From Arthrobacter sp. zg-Y238 (GTDB taxonomy: Bacteria; Actinomycetota; Actinomycetes; Actinomycetales; Micrococcaceae): a stretch of 64,000 nt of DNA. The notes below the pieces were generated by a model. It worked only from the letters and a program-made list of their open reading frames with translations. It was not told where the DNA came from and searched no databases. The stretch is from positions 542,377 to 606,376 of the forward strand of contig NZ_JANFLU010000010.1 of assembly GCF_024385525.1 (NCBI RefSeq), written 5' to 3'. Positions within the stretch are counted from its first letter, which is position 1. Every line of letters starts with the position of its first letter. Below, piece after piece: positions 36,870 through 45,271 of this stretch. A program made the position numbers and the translations under genes.

Positions 36870-36898
36870 CTTGTGTTCATATTGTTCTCAAGAAAACT

Positions 36899-36915
36899 CC
36901 TTACGCCCCGTAAGG
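36899..36915. promoter_or_regulatory. palindrome CCTTACG-CCC-CGTAAGG upstream of the sensor gene
   Basis: Seven-base perfect arms around a three-base centre, 21 bases before the GTG of the sensor kinase. It is a candidate operator for the response regulator or part of the leader; it is too short for a terminator and has no T-run. Confidence 0.4.
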
Positions 36916-36936
36916 ATCCGCGACAAAGGACCAAAC

Positions 36937-38574
36937 GTGCACCGACGGAGCCTGGCAGGACGGCTGTTCCTGGCCCAGCTTGCGTTCATCCTGTGCGTTT
37001 CGGGCGGGATCGCCTGGGGGCTGTACCAGCAGGCCGAAGAGAACACGTATGAGGAAACGGGCTCACGGATGCTCGCCGTCGCCGGCACCGTGGCTGCCGC
37101 GGATACCGTCCGCACCGCCGTCGACTCCCCCGATCCGGCGGGCCTGCAGGACTATGCGCGGGAGGTGATGGACAACGTCGGGGTGGACTTCCTGACCATC
37201 ATGGACACGGACCGCACGCGGTTCACGCACCGGAACGCCGAGCAGATCGGCAGGCCCTACATCGGTTCCATCGATCCGGCCCTGGCCGGAGAGAGCTTCA
37301 CGGAAACCTACACCGGCACGCTGGGACCCTCGGTCCGCGCCGTCACCCCGGTGTACGACGACGCCGGCAACGTCACCGCGCTGGTCGCCGCCGGCATCAC
37401 GGTGGACCGGGTGGCCATTGCCCGCGATGCACGGCTGCCGGAGCTGTTCGCCATCGACGCGGCCGCGCTCGCTGCCGGAGCCGTGGGGTCCTACCTGCTC
37501 AGCCGCTATCTGCGCCGGGCCACGCACGGCCTCGGTCCCGCGGAGCTGACACACATGTACGCTTTCTACGATTCGGCGCTGCATTCGGTGCGTGAGGGGC
37601 TGCTGCTGCTCAATGACCAGGGACAGCTGGTGCTCTACAACGACGAAGCCGCCGTCCTGCTGGGGCTGCCGCCGGCGGATCCCGCCGTGCGGTGCCGGGA
37701 ACTGCCGGATCTTCCCGGACCGCTGGCATCCCTGCTGCGCTCCGGCCGGGACGCCCGGGAGGAAATCCATCTCACCGGCGAGCGCATCCTGGTGGTCAAC
37801 CAGTCCGCAGCGGTGTCCGCAGGGCCGCACGGCCGGCGGTTCGGCACGGTCACTACGCTGCGGGACCATACCGACGTCGAATCCCTCACCGGTGAACTGG
37901 CCTCCATGCGAACGCTGGCCGATGCCCTGAGCGCCCAGGCCCATGAGCACGCCAACCGCGTGCACACGCTGGCGTCCCTGATCGAACTGGGGCGCAGCGA
38001 TGAAGCCCTGCGGTTTGCCACGGCCGATCTGGAACAGTCCCAGCAGCTCAATGACGAAGTGCTGGCCGTCGTGGAGGAACCGGCGGTAACCGCCCTGCTG
38101 ATGGGCAAGGCGGCGCAGGCCCGCGAGCGCGGCATCGAACTGGACATCGAGGTGGGCCCGGAAACGGGACGATTCAGCGGGGCCGGGCTGGAACCGGTAG
38201 AGCTGGTGACCATCATCGGCAACCTGCTGGACAACGCGTTCGACGCCGCGGAGGACTCCGTGCGCCTGTACCTGGGCAGCGGAGACGGCCAGCTGCTGAT
38301 CGAGGTGCAGGACGACGGCGCGGGCGTGGACCCCGAGATAATCGAACATATCTTCGAACAGGGGTTCAGCACGAAGGCGCTGCCGCAGGGACGGGTGCTG
38401 TCCGGCCGCGGAATCGGCCTGGCACTGGTCCGCCAGGCGGTGACGCGGCTGGGCGGAAGCATCCAGGTACTGGGCGGCCCGGGGGCCTGCTTCAGTGTGG
38501 AACTCCCGCTGCCGGATTCGGCCTCTACTCCGGACCCCCAGACTCCGGGCCCCCGGGCTGAGGCAGCATCGTGA
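36937..38574 (+). CDS. sensor histidine kinase, CitA/DcuS family
   Basis: A 545-residue membrane sensor for a dicarboxylate or citrate. It has a first transmembrane helix near 9-30 (LFLAQLAFILCVSGGIAWGLY) and an extracytoplasmic PAS/Cache domain to about 165 (VGVDFLTIMDTDRTRFTHRN, GRPYIGSIDPALAGESFTETYTG, typical of CitA/DcuS). A second helix near 170-190 (FAIDAAALAAGAVGSYLL) and a cytoplasmic PAS domain follow. The phosphoacceptor is His336 in QAHEHANRVHTLASLIELG, and the ATPase domain has NLLDNAFDA and GRGIGLALVRQAV. The GTG at 36937 has AAAGG seven bases upstream. Its stop overlaps the regulator start, and dctA is divergent. Confidence 0.93.
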   Translation: MHRRSLAGRLFLAQLAFILCVSGGIAWGLYQQAEENTYEETGSRMLAVAGTVAAADTVRTAVDSPDPAGLQDYAREVMDNVGVDFLTIMDTDRTRFTHRNAEQIGRPYIGSIDPALAGESFTETYTGTLGPSVRAVTPVYDDAGNVTALVAAGITVDRVAIARDARLPELFAIDAAALAAGAVGSYLLSRYLRRATHGLGPAELTHMYAFYDSALHSVREGLLLLNDQGQLVLYNDEAAVLLGLPPADPAVRCRELPDLPGPLASLLRSGRDAREEIHLTGERILVVNQSAAVSAGPHGRRFGTVTTLRDHTDVESLTGELASMRTLADALSAQAHEHANRVHTLASLIELGRSDEALRFATADLEQSQQLNDEVLAVVEEPAVTALLMGKAAQARERGIELDIEVGPETGRFSGAGLEPVELVTIIGNLLDNAFDAAEDSVRLYLGSGDGQLLIEVQDDGAGVDPEIIEHIFEQGFSTKALPQGRVLSGRGIGLALVRQAVTRLGGSIQVLGGPGACFSVELPLPDSASTPDPQTPGPRAEAAS

Positions 38575-39290
38575 CGCGGCACTCCCCCGCCGTCGGCGTG
38601 CTGGTGGTCGAGGATGAGGAAATCCCCGCCGAGGCCCACGCCGAGTATGTCCGCCGGACGCCGGGCTTCCGGCTGGCGGGCATTGCACGCACCGGCGCCG
38701 AAGCACTGGAAGCACTCAAGGACGCCGAGTCCGCGCCGTCGGGCAGCGAAGCCGAGATCGGCCTGGTGCTGTTGGACATGAACCTGCCTGACCTGCACGG
38801 GCTGGACCTGCTGCGCCGGATCCGCGGGGCCGGACTGCCCGTGGACGTCATAGCCATCACCGCGGTCCGGGACCTGGCGGTGGTCCGCAGCGCCATGTCC
38901 GGCGGCATTGTCCAGTACCTCATCAAGCCGTTTACCTATTCGGCGTTCAGCGCCAAGCTCACCGCCTACGCCGAATACCGGCGCCGGATGGCCGAGCAGG
39001 CCGCCTCCACCACGCAAAGCGAAGTCGACAGTGCCTTTGCCGCCCTCCGTCCTGCCGTGGCAGGACAGCTGCCCAAGGGCCTGTCCGCGGAAACGCTGGA
39101 GGCCGTGGCGGATCTGCTCAAGGGTGCCCGGGCACCGCTCTCCGCCACTGAGGCAGCAGAGTCGCTGGCCATGTCCCGGATCACCACCCGCCGCTACCTG
39201 GAGTACCTGGCGGACCAGCAGTCGGTGCTGCGCTCGCCGAGGTACGGCACCCGGGGCCGGCCGGAGCTGGAGTACAGCTGGCGCCGGTGA
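38571..39290 (+). CDS. response regulator, CitB/DcuR family
   Basis: A 239-residue two-component regulator. The receiver has the acidic pair Glu14-Asp15, phospho-Asp69 in VLLDMNLPDLHG and Lys119 in YLIKPFTYSAFS. A helix-turn-helix at about 190-225 (SATEAAESLAMSRITTRRYLEYLADQQSVL) is of the DcuR/CitB type. The GTG overlaps the sensor stop (GTGA), indicating coupled translation. It probably activates dctA in response to the extracellular ligand. Confidence 0.93.
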   Translation: MTRHSPAVGVLVVEDEEIPAEAHAEYVRRTPGFRLAGIARTGAEALEALKDAESAPSGSEAEIGLVLLDMNLPDLHGLDLLRRIRGAGLPVDVIAITAVRDLAVVRSAMSGGIVQYLIKPFTYSAFSAKLTAYAEYRRRMAEQAASTTQSEVDSAFAALRPAVAGQLPKGLSAETLEAVADLLKGARAPLSATEAAESLAMSRITTRRYLEYLADQQSVLRSPRYGTRGRPELEYSWRR

Positions 39291-39306
39291 GGTGCCCAGC
39301 CGCGGC

Positions 39307-41217
39307 CTAGGGCACCGGACGCAGCACCGCGGTCAGGGCTTCCAGCACGCCGGGATCCTCGATGGTGGAGGGCACGGTGTGCGGAACGCCGTCGGCAATC
39401 TGGCGCATGGTCTTGCGCAGCACCTTCCCGGACCGGGTCTTGGGCAGGGCGTCCACCACGTACACGTCCTTGAAGTCCGCCACCGGACCGATCTGCGAGC
39501 GCACCCGTTCGACCAGTTCGGCGCGCAGCACGTCGGCGTCGATCTCCGTTCCTGCCTTCAGCACCACGTAGCCGGACGGGCGCTGGCCCTTCACCGGATC
39601 CGCGATGCCGATCACTGCCGCTTCGGCGACGGCCGGATGGGAGCCCACCGCCTGTTCCATGGCGCCGGTGGAGAGCCGGTGGCCGGAGACGTTGATGACG
39701 TCGTCGGTACGGCCCATCACGAACACGTAGCCGTCCTCGTCCACGTACCCCGAGTCACCGGTGGCGTAGTAGCCGTCGAAAACCTCCAGGTACGCGGCGC
39801 GGTAGCGTTCGTCGCTGCCCCAGAGCGTCTGGAGGGTTCCCGGCGGGAGCGGCAGTTCCAGGGCGATGTTGCCCTCCGTTCCGGCCGGCACCCGCTTCCC
39901 GTCCGGCCCGAGCACGCGCACGGCAAACCCGGGAACCGGGACGGAGGGTGACCCGGCCTTGACCGGAAGTTCCTCCAGTCCCACGGGGTTGGCGCAGATG
40001 GCCCAGCCGGTTTCGGTCTGCCACCAGTGGTCGATCACCGGCACCCCGAGGGCAGCCTCCGCCCACTCCAGCGTGGCCGGGTCCAGGCGCTCGCCGGCGG
40101 CAAAGAGGTGCCGCAGCCTCGAGAGGTCGTAACGGCCGGGTTCGGCGGCGGCCGGGTCGGCCTTCCGGATGGCCCGCAGCGCGGTCGGTGCGGTGAACAG
40201 GACGTCGACGCCGTGCTCCGCTGCCACCCGCCAGAACGCGCCGGCGTCCGGGGTGCCCACGGGCTTACCCTCGTACAGCACGGTGGTGGCGCCGGCGATC
40301 AACGGTCCGTAGACGATGTAGGAGTGGCCCACCACCCAGCCGACATCCGAGGCGGTCCACATCACCCGCCCCGGCCCCACCCCGTAGATGTTCTCCATGG
40401 ACCAGGCCATCGCCACCGCGTGGGAGCCGTTGTCCCGCACCACGCCCTTGGGTGCGCCCGTGGTGCCGGAGGTGTAGAGGATGTACAGCGGATCGGCGGC
40501 GGCCACGGAGACCGGGCCGACGGGCATGGCAGCTGCGGCGAGCGCGTTCCAGTCATGCCAGGCCGCCCCGCCGGTGCCGTCAAACTCCTCGCGGGTAGCC
40601 GTGAAGCCCGTCCGTTCGGCCACGACGACGGCGGCCACCCGGTGCGTGGCGGTTTCCAGGGCCTCGGCGACGGCCGGCAGGTATTCGACGGCGCGCTTGG
40701 GTTCGAGTCCGCCGCTGGCCGTCACGATCACCGTGGGACCGGCGTCGTCGATCCGGGCGGCGAGCTCCCGCGGGGCGAATCCCCCGAACACCACGGAGTG
40801 GACCGCGCCCAGCCGGGCGGTGGCCAGCATCGCGATCACGGCCTCGGGGATCATCGGCAGGTAGATGATCACCCGGTCCCCGGGGCCGACGCCGAGCCCG
40901 CGCAGCACGCCGGCGAACCGTTCAACCTCGGCCAGCAACTGGCTGTAGGTATACGTGCGGCTGGTGCCGAGCATCGCGGAGTCGTAGATCAGCGCCGCGG
41001 TGTCTCCGCGGCCGGCGGCCACGTGGCGGTCCAGGGCGTTGTAGGAGGTGTTGAGCTCCGCGTCCGGATACCAGGAGTACAGCGGCGCCCTGGCGTCCTC
41101 GAGGGCGCGGGACGGCGGCTTGTCCCAGTCCACCAGGGAAGCTGCAGCGAGCCAGAACCCCTCGGGATCGGAACTGCTGCGCGCATAGGCCTGTGCGTAC
41201 GTTTCGTGCCCACCCAT
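39307..41217 (-). CDS. prpE: propionyl-CoA synthetase
   Basis: Activates propionate to propionyl-CoA via propionyl-AMP, feeding the 2-methylcitrate cycle encoded about 7 kb away. The 636-residue protein has the PrpE/Acs motifs: VFGGFAPRELAARIDDAGPTVIV, LYILYTSGTTGAPKGVVRDNGSHAVAM, WTASDVGWVVGHSYIVYGPLIAGATT, the GTEGNIALELPLPPGTLQTLWG core, YYATGDSGYVDEDGYVFVMGRTDDVINVSGHRLSTGAMEQ and the acetylatable lysine in KTRSGKVLRKTMRQIA. The domain lengths fit PrpE better than acetyl-CoA synthetase. AGGAGG stands before the ATG. It ends close to the regulator gene. Confidence 0.9.
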   Translation of the reverse strand: MGGHETYAQAYARSSSDPEGFWLAAASLVDWDKPPSRALEDARAPLYSWYPDAELNTSYNALDRHVAAGRGDTAALIYDSAMLGTSRTYTYSQLLAEVERFAGVLRGLGVGPGDRVIIYLPMIPEAVIAMLATARLGAVHSVVFGGFAPRELAARIDDAGPTVIVTASGGLEPKRAVEYLPAVAEALETATHRVAAVVVAERTGFTATREEFDGTGGAAWHDWNALAAAAMPVGPVSVAAADPLYILYTSGTTGAPKGVVRDNGSHAVAMAWSMENIYGVGPGRVMWTASDVGWVVGHSYIVYGPLIAGATTVLYEGKPVGTPDAGAFWRVAAEHGVDVLFTAPTALRAIRKADPAAAEPGRYDLSRLRHLFAAGERLDPATLEWAEAALGVPVIDHWWQTETGWAICANPVGLEELPVKAGSPSVPVPGFAVRVLGPDGKRVPAGTEGNIALELPLPPGTLQTLWGSDERYRAAYLEVFDGYYATGDSGYVDEDGYVFVMGRTDDVINVSGHRLSTGAMEQAVGSHPAVAEAAVIGIADPVKGQRPSGYVVLKAGTEIDADVLRAELVERVRSQIGPVADFKDVYVVDALPKTRSGKVLRKTMRQIADGVPHTVPSTIEDPGVLEALTAVLRPVP

Positions 41218-41324
41218 GAATCCTCCTTGATCCGGCGTAGTACGCCATGCTACTCGAGGACGGGCCTGCGGACGCCTCCTTTTCGACCTGCCGGGGACAT
41301 CAACGGTGTCTGGTGGCGCCGGAT

Positions 41325-42320
41325 TTAGAAGACCCGGATGGGGATCTCGGCGGGGTCCATGAGCAGCGACTCGATCTCGTCGTCGAGCTTCACCAGGGTG
41401 ATGGACGCACCGGCCATGTCCAGGGACGTGCAGTACTCCCCCACGTAGCTGCGGCCCACGCTGATGCCCTGCTCCGCGAGACGCTTGTGTGCCTGCCCGT
41501 ACAGGAGGTACAGCTCGCTGATCGGAGTGCCGCCGAGTCCGTTGACCATGAGCGCCACGCGGTCTCCCTCACGGAAGGGCAGGTCACGCACCACCGGGCC
41601 GAGGAGCTCTTCGACAATCTCGTTGGCGCTCATCATCTTCGCCCTGCGCCGGCCCGGCTCGCCGTGGATGCCGACGCCCATCTCGATCTCGTCCTCTCCG
41701 AGCTCGAACAGCGGGCTCCCCTTCGCCGGCGGAGTACAGGCGGTCAGGGCGACACCCATCGTCCGGGTCACGGAATTGACCTTCTCACCGATGCGGATCA
41801 CTTCGTCGAGGTCCGCCCCGCGCTCGGCGGCGGCGGCCACTGCCTTGATAACGAAAAAATTACCGGCAACACCGCGTCGGCCGATCGTGTAGGTGGAGTC
41901 CTCGACGGAGACGTCGTCATTGATGAAGAGCGTCTTGACCTCGATGCCCTCGGCGGAGGACATTTCCTGCGCCATGTCGAACACCATCTTGTCGCCGGTG
42001 TAGTTATTCACCAGCAGCAGCACACCCTTGGGCGAGGCCATGAGCTTGGTGGTCTCGTACACGTAATCGAGCGGCGGCGCCGCAAACACGTCCCCCGGGC
42101 AGGCGGCGTCGAGCATTCCCCTGCCGACGATCATCACGTGGGCCGGCTCATGCCCTGAGCCAGAGCCCTGCACGATGGAGACCTTCTCCTGGTCCGGACC
42201 GTCGGCGCGCATGATCAGGTTGTACTCCGGCACGTACTTCAGGGTGTCCGGGTTCGCGAGGGCGAGGCCCTCGAGCATATCCGGGACGAACTGCTGCGGA
42301 TCGTTGACGAACTTTTTCAT
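41325..42320 (-). CDS. dhaK: dihydroxyacetone kinase subunit DhaK
   Basis: Binds dihydroxyacetone (or a related ketose) covalently through an active-site histidine. The 331-residue protein has GSGSGHEPAHVMIVGRGMLDAACPGDVFAAPP near 50-85, VLLLVNNYTGDKMVFDMA near 105, GRRGVAGNFFVIKAVAAAAERG near 150 and the hemiaminal histidine in EMGVGIHGEPGRRR near 215. GGAG is upstream of the ATG. It is the last gene of the aldolase-HAD-dhaL-dhaK run. DhaM, the PTS-linked phosphoryl donor, is not in the window, so an ATP-dependent form or a distant DhaM is needed. Confidence 0.92.
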   Translation of the reverse strand: MKKFVNDPQQFVPDMLEGLALANPDTLKYVPEYNLIMRADGPDQEKVSIVQGSGSGHEPAHVMIVGRGMLDAACPGDVFAAPPLDYVYETTKLMASPKGVLLLVNNYTGDKMVFDMAQEMSSAEGIEVKTLFINDDVSVEDSTYTIGRRGVAGNFFVIKAVAAAAERGADLDEVIRIGEKVNSVTRTMGVALTACTPPAKGSPLFELGEDEIEMGVGIHGEPGRRRAKMMSANEIVEELLGPVVRDLPFREGDRVALMVNGLGGTPISELYLLYGQAHKRLAEQGISVGRSYVGEYCTSLDMAGASITLVKLDDEIESLLMDPAEIPIRVF

Positions 42321-42376
42321 GGGGGCTCCACGTCGTTGTGAGTTGGCAGGGACAAATTGATGCGGGTGAAGAATAG

Positions 42377-43009
42377 TCAGGGCCAGTCGGCGACCATACG
42401 CTCGACGATGATGGCGACCGCCGCCGCCCCGGCGTCCGGGGAACCGATGCTGCGCGCTCCGCTATAGCTGGCCCGCCCCCGCTTGGCTTCCAGTGCCGAG
42501 GTTGCATCAGCGCACTCGCGGGTCTTGGCAGCGAAAGCGGCACGGCATTGAACCGGCGACGCGCCCGCGGCGAGTTGGCGCTCGAGTTCATCGGTTGCAG
42601 GTATCAGGGCGTCCAGCAGGGTCTTGTCACCAAGGTCGGAGTTACCGCGAGCCTTGATGCCGTCGGTGGCCCCGCGCAGCATGGAGACGACGGCGGCGCC
42701 GTCGATCGTGTCCAGCGTCTTCGCGGCCGCGGACGCCCGCAGGAACGCCGTGCCCCACAGCGGACCCGAGGTTCCACCGATCCTGCTGGAGATGGCGAGC
42801 GCGATCTGCTGCAGGAAGGTAGCCACATCGTCGCGCTTGAACGAGTCCCAATCTGCCAGGACCTTCTCGAAGCCGCGGGCGAGGGAATACCCCAGGTCAC
42901 CGTCTCCCACCACGGCGTCAAGGTCCCCGAACGCCTCCTCCTTGTCGACGGCAGTCTGGGCCAGGGAGCGGACAACGAATTCGACGTCGGCCAGATCGGT
43001 GCTGCTCAT
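42377..43009 (-). CDS. dhaL: dihydroxyacetone kinase subunit DhaL
   Basis: The nucleotide-binding partner of DhaK. The 210 residues hold the DhaL signature DLDAVVGDGDLGYSLARGFEKV (Mg-binding Asp cluster) near 28-50, SSRIGGTSGPLWGTAFLRASAA near 74, GNSDLGDKTLLDALIPA near 120, and ARSIGSPDAGAAAVAIIVE at the end. The ATG overlaps the HAD stop by four bases and GGAG is nine bases upstream. Whether it carries ADP as a cofactor (PTS type) or uses ATP directly cannot be told. Confidence 0.92.
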   Translation of the reverse strand: MSSTDLADVEFVVRSLAQTAVDKEEAFGDLDAVVGDGDLGYSLARGFEKVLADWDSFKRDDVATFLQQIALAISSRIGGTSGPLWGTAFLRASAAAKTLDTIDGAAVVSMLRGATDGIKARGNSDLGDKTLLDALIPATDELERQLAAGASPVQCRAAFAAKTRECADATSALEAKRGRASYSGARSIGSPDAGAAAVAIIVERMVADWP

Positions 43010-43803
43010 GGTGTCTCCGTTTCGTGCGTTGTGGCAGGTAGATCAAGCAACTCCTGCAGGACGGCGAGGGTGACTGCGCCGGAAGGACGGACGCCATGCG
43101 GGTCTGCGAGCACCTCGGCCTGCTCTCCGTCGGGATCGCCCAGCGAGGAGACCACAAGCTCTGCGCCCGTGAAGTCCTCCCCGCGGGTGAAACCGCTGAC
43201 CGTCACGACGGTACGAAGTCCGGCGCCGACGGCGGCACGCAGCCCGTTCGCACTGTCCTCGACAACGATCGCGTCCTGCGGTTCCACGCCGAGTTCCTTT
43301 AGCGTGAGGAGGTAGATGTCCGGCGCAGGCTTCTTCGCCGACACCACGTCACCGGCGAACACGGAGAAGTGCGCCGCGAGGTCGTCCCCGACGGCGTGCG
43401 TCAGGACGGCGCGTACAGCGGGTTCTGCGGAGGTGGAAGCGACGGCGAGGGTCCAGCCGGCGTCGTGCGCTTCCTGGACGATCCGGGCGATGCCCGGCCG
43501 CGCGGGCATAACGCCGCTCTCCACCAGCCCCTTGTAGACCTCGGTCTTCCGCCGATGCCAGGAGAGAATCGCCCTGTCGACGGCGTCGTCGTTCTCCAGG
43601 CCCAGCGACTCGGAGAGCGAGGGTGTGAGGATGCTGCGCATCCTCTCCTTACCTCCGCCGATCTTCACCTTCTCGGCGTACTCCTCTACCGACCACTGCA
43701 CGGGAACATGGAAGTCGGCGAAGGTCTGGTTGAAGGCGGGCAGGTGTCCGTACTGTTCGGTGTCGGCGAGCACGCCGTCGCAATCGAAGATGAGGGCGGG
43801 CAT
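43006..43803 (-). CDS. HAD superfamily phosphatase (CbbY/phosphoglycolate phosphatase-like)
   Basis: A 265-residue haloacid dehalogenase phosphatase or phosphomutase. Motif I LIFDCDGVLADTEQYGHL with the two nucleophilic Asp (residues 7 and 9), motif II LAVASTSAEPAV near 118, motif III KKPAPDIYLL near 155 and motif IV VVEDSANGLRAA near 172 are intact. The cap is the C1 helical type. ATG 43803 and TTG 43809 are both possible; the aldolase stop lies at 43806-43808. In the operon it could dephosphorylate a sugar or polyol phosphate. Confidence 0.85.
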   Translation of the reverse strand: MPALIFDCDGVLADTEQYGHLPAFNQTFADFHVPVQWSVEEYAEKVKIGGGKERMRSILTPSLSESLGLENDDAVDRAILSWHRRKTEVYKGLVESGVMPARPGIARIVQEAHDAGWTLAVASTSAEPAVRAVLTHAVGDDLAAHFSVFAGDVVSAKKPAPDIYLLTLKELGVEPQDAIVVEDSANGLRAAVGAGLRTVVTVSGFTRGEDFTGAELVVSSLGDPDGEQAEVLADPHGVRPSGAVTLAVLQELLDLPATTHETETP

Positions 43804-43805
43804 GG

Positions 43806-44669
43806 TCAACGGCCGTCCTTGCCTGCACTGCCGAACTGTGTGCAGAGGTCCGTGACCATCGAGACGACATCAGCCCGGGTGTGCCGAAACAGCGACGGCG
43901 GATCCCACTTGCTGTTCTGCTCGGCCTGCTTCAGGAAGGCCAGGCTGGACTGCATGTAGGTCTCCTTGAGCGCGGTGGAAATGTTGACCTTCGCGCAGCC
44001 GCGGGCAATGAGGTCCGCGAACTGCCCGGCGCTGAGGCCGCTGCCGCCGTGCAGGGCGATGGGCACGTTGCGCGCCTCGACGATCTGCGTGACGCGTTCG
44101 GCGTCGAGCACGGGTGCAGCCTTGTAGCTGCCGTGGGCGTTGCCGATCGAGGGGGCGAAGACGTCTATCCCGGTGGCGTCAATAAAGGCCAGTGCCACGT
44201 CAAGGCTCTGCTGCTTGGAGACGTCGTCGGACCCGTGGTCGTCCTCGACTCCGGTGATCGCCTCGATCTCGCCCTCCACCTGGGCGCCGTAGCTGCGGGC
44301 TTCGGCGACGACCTCGACGGTCTGGCGCTGGTTTTCCTCGACGGGCAGGTTGGAGGCGTCGAAGAGCACCGAATTCCAGCCGGCCTTGAGGCATTCGGTG
44401 ACCACCGCGCGGTCCGGGCAATGGTCCAGATGCAGGGTGACGGGCACCTCGATGCCGCGCGTCATCGACTGCCACATGTCGAAGAGAACCCGGGACCCGA
44501 TGCTGCGTACGGTCTTGACCGAGGTCTGCAGGATCACCGGCGAGTTCGCCTCCACAGCTCCTGCGAGGACGCCCTCCATGGTCAGGTCATTGAAGATGTT
44601 GATGGCGGGCACGCCGTAGCGCTCGCGGAACGCCGGATCAACAATGTCCTTCAGCGGCACAACGCCCAC
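43806..44669 (-). CDS. class II (zinc) ketose-bisphosphate aldolase, Fba/GatY/KbaY group
   Basis: A 287-residue metal aldolase that cleaves a ketose phosphate to dihydroxyacetone phosphate and an aldehyde or does the reverse. Zinc ligands and phosphate loops are visible: VTLHLDHCPDRAVV near 77, VEGEIEAITGVEDDHG near 135, IGNAHGSYKA near 178, VPIALHGGSGLSAGQF near 206 and CAKVNISTALK. The GTG at 44669 has AGGAGG seven bases upstream. Length and motifs resemble tagatose-bisphosphate or fructose-bisphosphate aldolases of small size rather than the 340-residue glycolytic one. It heads the operon with HAD, dhaL and dhaK. Confidence 0.87.
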   Translation of the reverse strand: MGVVPLKDIVDPAFRERYGVPAINIFNDLTMEGVLAGAVEANSPVILQTSVKTVRSIGSRVLFDMWQSMTRGIEVPVTLHLDHCPDRAVVTECLKAGWNSVLFDASNLPVEENQRQTVEVVAEARSYGAQVEGEIEAITGVEDDHGSDDVSKQQSLDVALAFIDATGIDVFAPSIGNAHGSYKAAPVLDAERVTQIVEARNVPIALHGGSGLSAGQFADLIARGCAKVNISTALKETYMQSSLAFLKQAEQNSKWDPPSLFRHTRADVVSMVTDLCTQFGSAGKDGR

Positions 44670-44728
44670 AACACTTCCTCCTGGCTTGGCTTCTGCCCAC
44701 GCTAGGCGCGCGGCCTCCGCGCCGGAAT

Positions 44729-44761
44729 GGGTAATTACCCCTCCCTCCCTATGGGGGTAAT
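44729..44761. promoter_or_regulatory. operator candidate in the aldolase/glcG divergent promoter
   Basis: A perfect 12-base palindrome GGGTAATTACCC (44729-44740) is followed by GGGGTAAT (44754-44761), which pairs with ATTACCCC at 44734-44741. TACCCCT fits the TACYYMT heptamer of NarL-type regulators, so the LuxR-type hybrid regulator encoded next door is the natural candidate. Confidence 0.5.
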
Positions 44762-44851
44762 CACTACCTCGCCAGCGCACGACATCAGTGGTTATGTGGG
44801 GCGCGGCCGCTCCGGCCAGCATGTCTTCCACATCAATGACGAAGGACACCC

Positions 44852-45271
44852 ATGCCACAGGGATCAGTGCTCGAGACCATCACCGCCGAGGAAGCCCGCC
44901 GCGTCATCGACGCCGCCGCAGCGAAGGCGACGGAAATCGGCCAGCCGATGGACATCGCCGTCGTCGACGCCGGCGGGAACCTCAAGGCACACGTCCGAAT
45001 GGACGGCGCCAACATCGGCAGTATCACCATCTCGATCAACAAGGCCTACACGGCCATTGCGTTCCAGTGTGAAACCGGCGACCTGCAGGGAGTCACGCGG
45101 CCGGACGGTCCCATCTACGGGCTGAGCGACGCCCACGGCGGCCGGCTCGCGGTATTCCCGGGCGGCATCCCGCTGGTGCGCGATGGCAGCATCATGGGCG
45201 CCGTCGGGGTCTCCACGGGCACCATTGAGCAGGACCAGGAGGTGGCTTCAGCGGGTGCGGCTGCCTACTGA
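44852..45271 (+). CDS. GlcG/HbpS family protein
   Basis: A 139-residue protein of the GlcG/HbpS (DUF336) fold: ITAEEARRVIDAAAAKATEIGQPMDIAVVDAGGNLKAHVRMDGA, SITISINKAYTAIAFQCETGDL and GGIPLVRDGSIMGAVGVSTGTIEQDQEVASAG. Relatives bind haem or cobalamin derivatives (HbpS, PduO C-terminus), while many have no known role. GAAGGAC precedes the ATG. It is divergent from the aldolase operon, and its last 24 bases overlap the 3' end of the regulator on the other strand. Confidence 0.85.
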   Translation: MPQGSVLETITAEEARRVIDAAAAKATEIGQPMDIAVVDAGGNLKAHVRMDGANIGSITISINKAYTAIAFQCETGDLQGVTRPDGPIYGLSDAHGGRLAVFPGGIPLVRDGSIMGAVGVSTGTIEQDQEVASAGAAAY

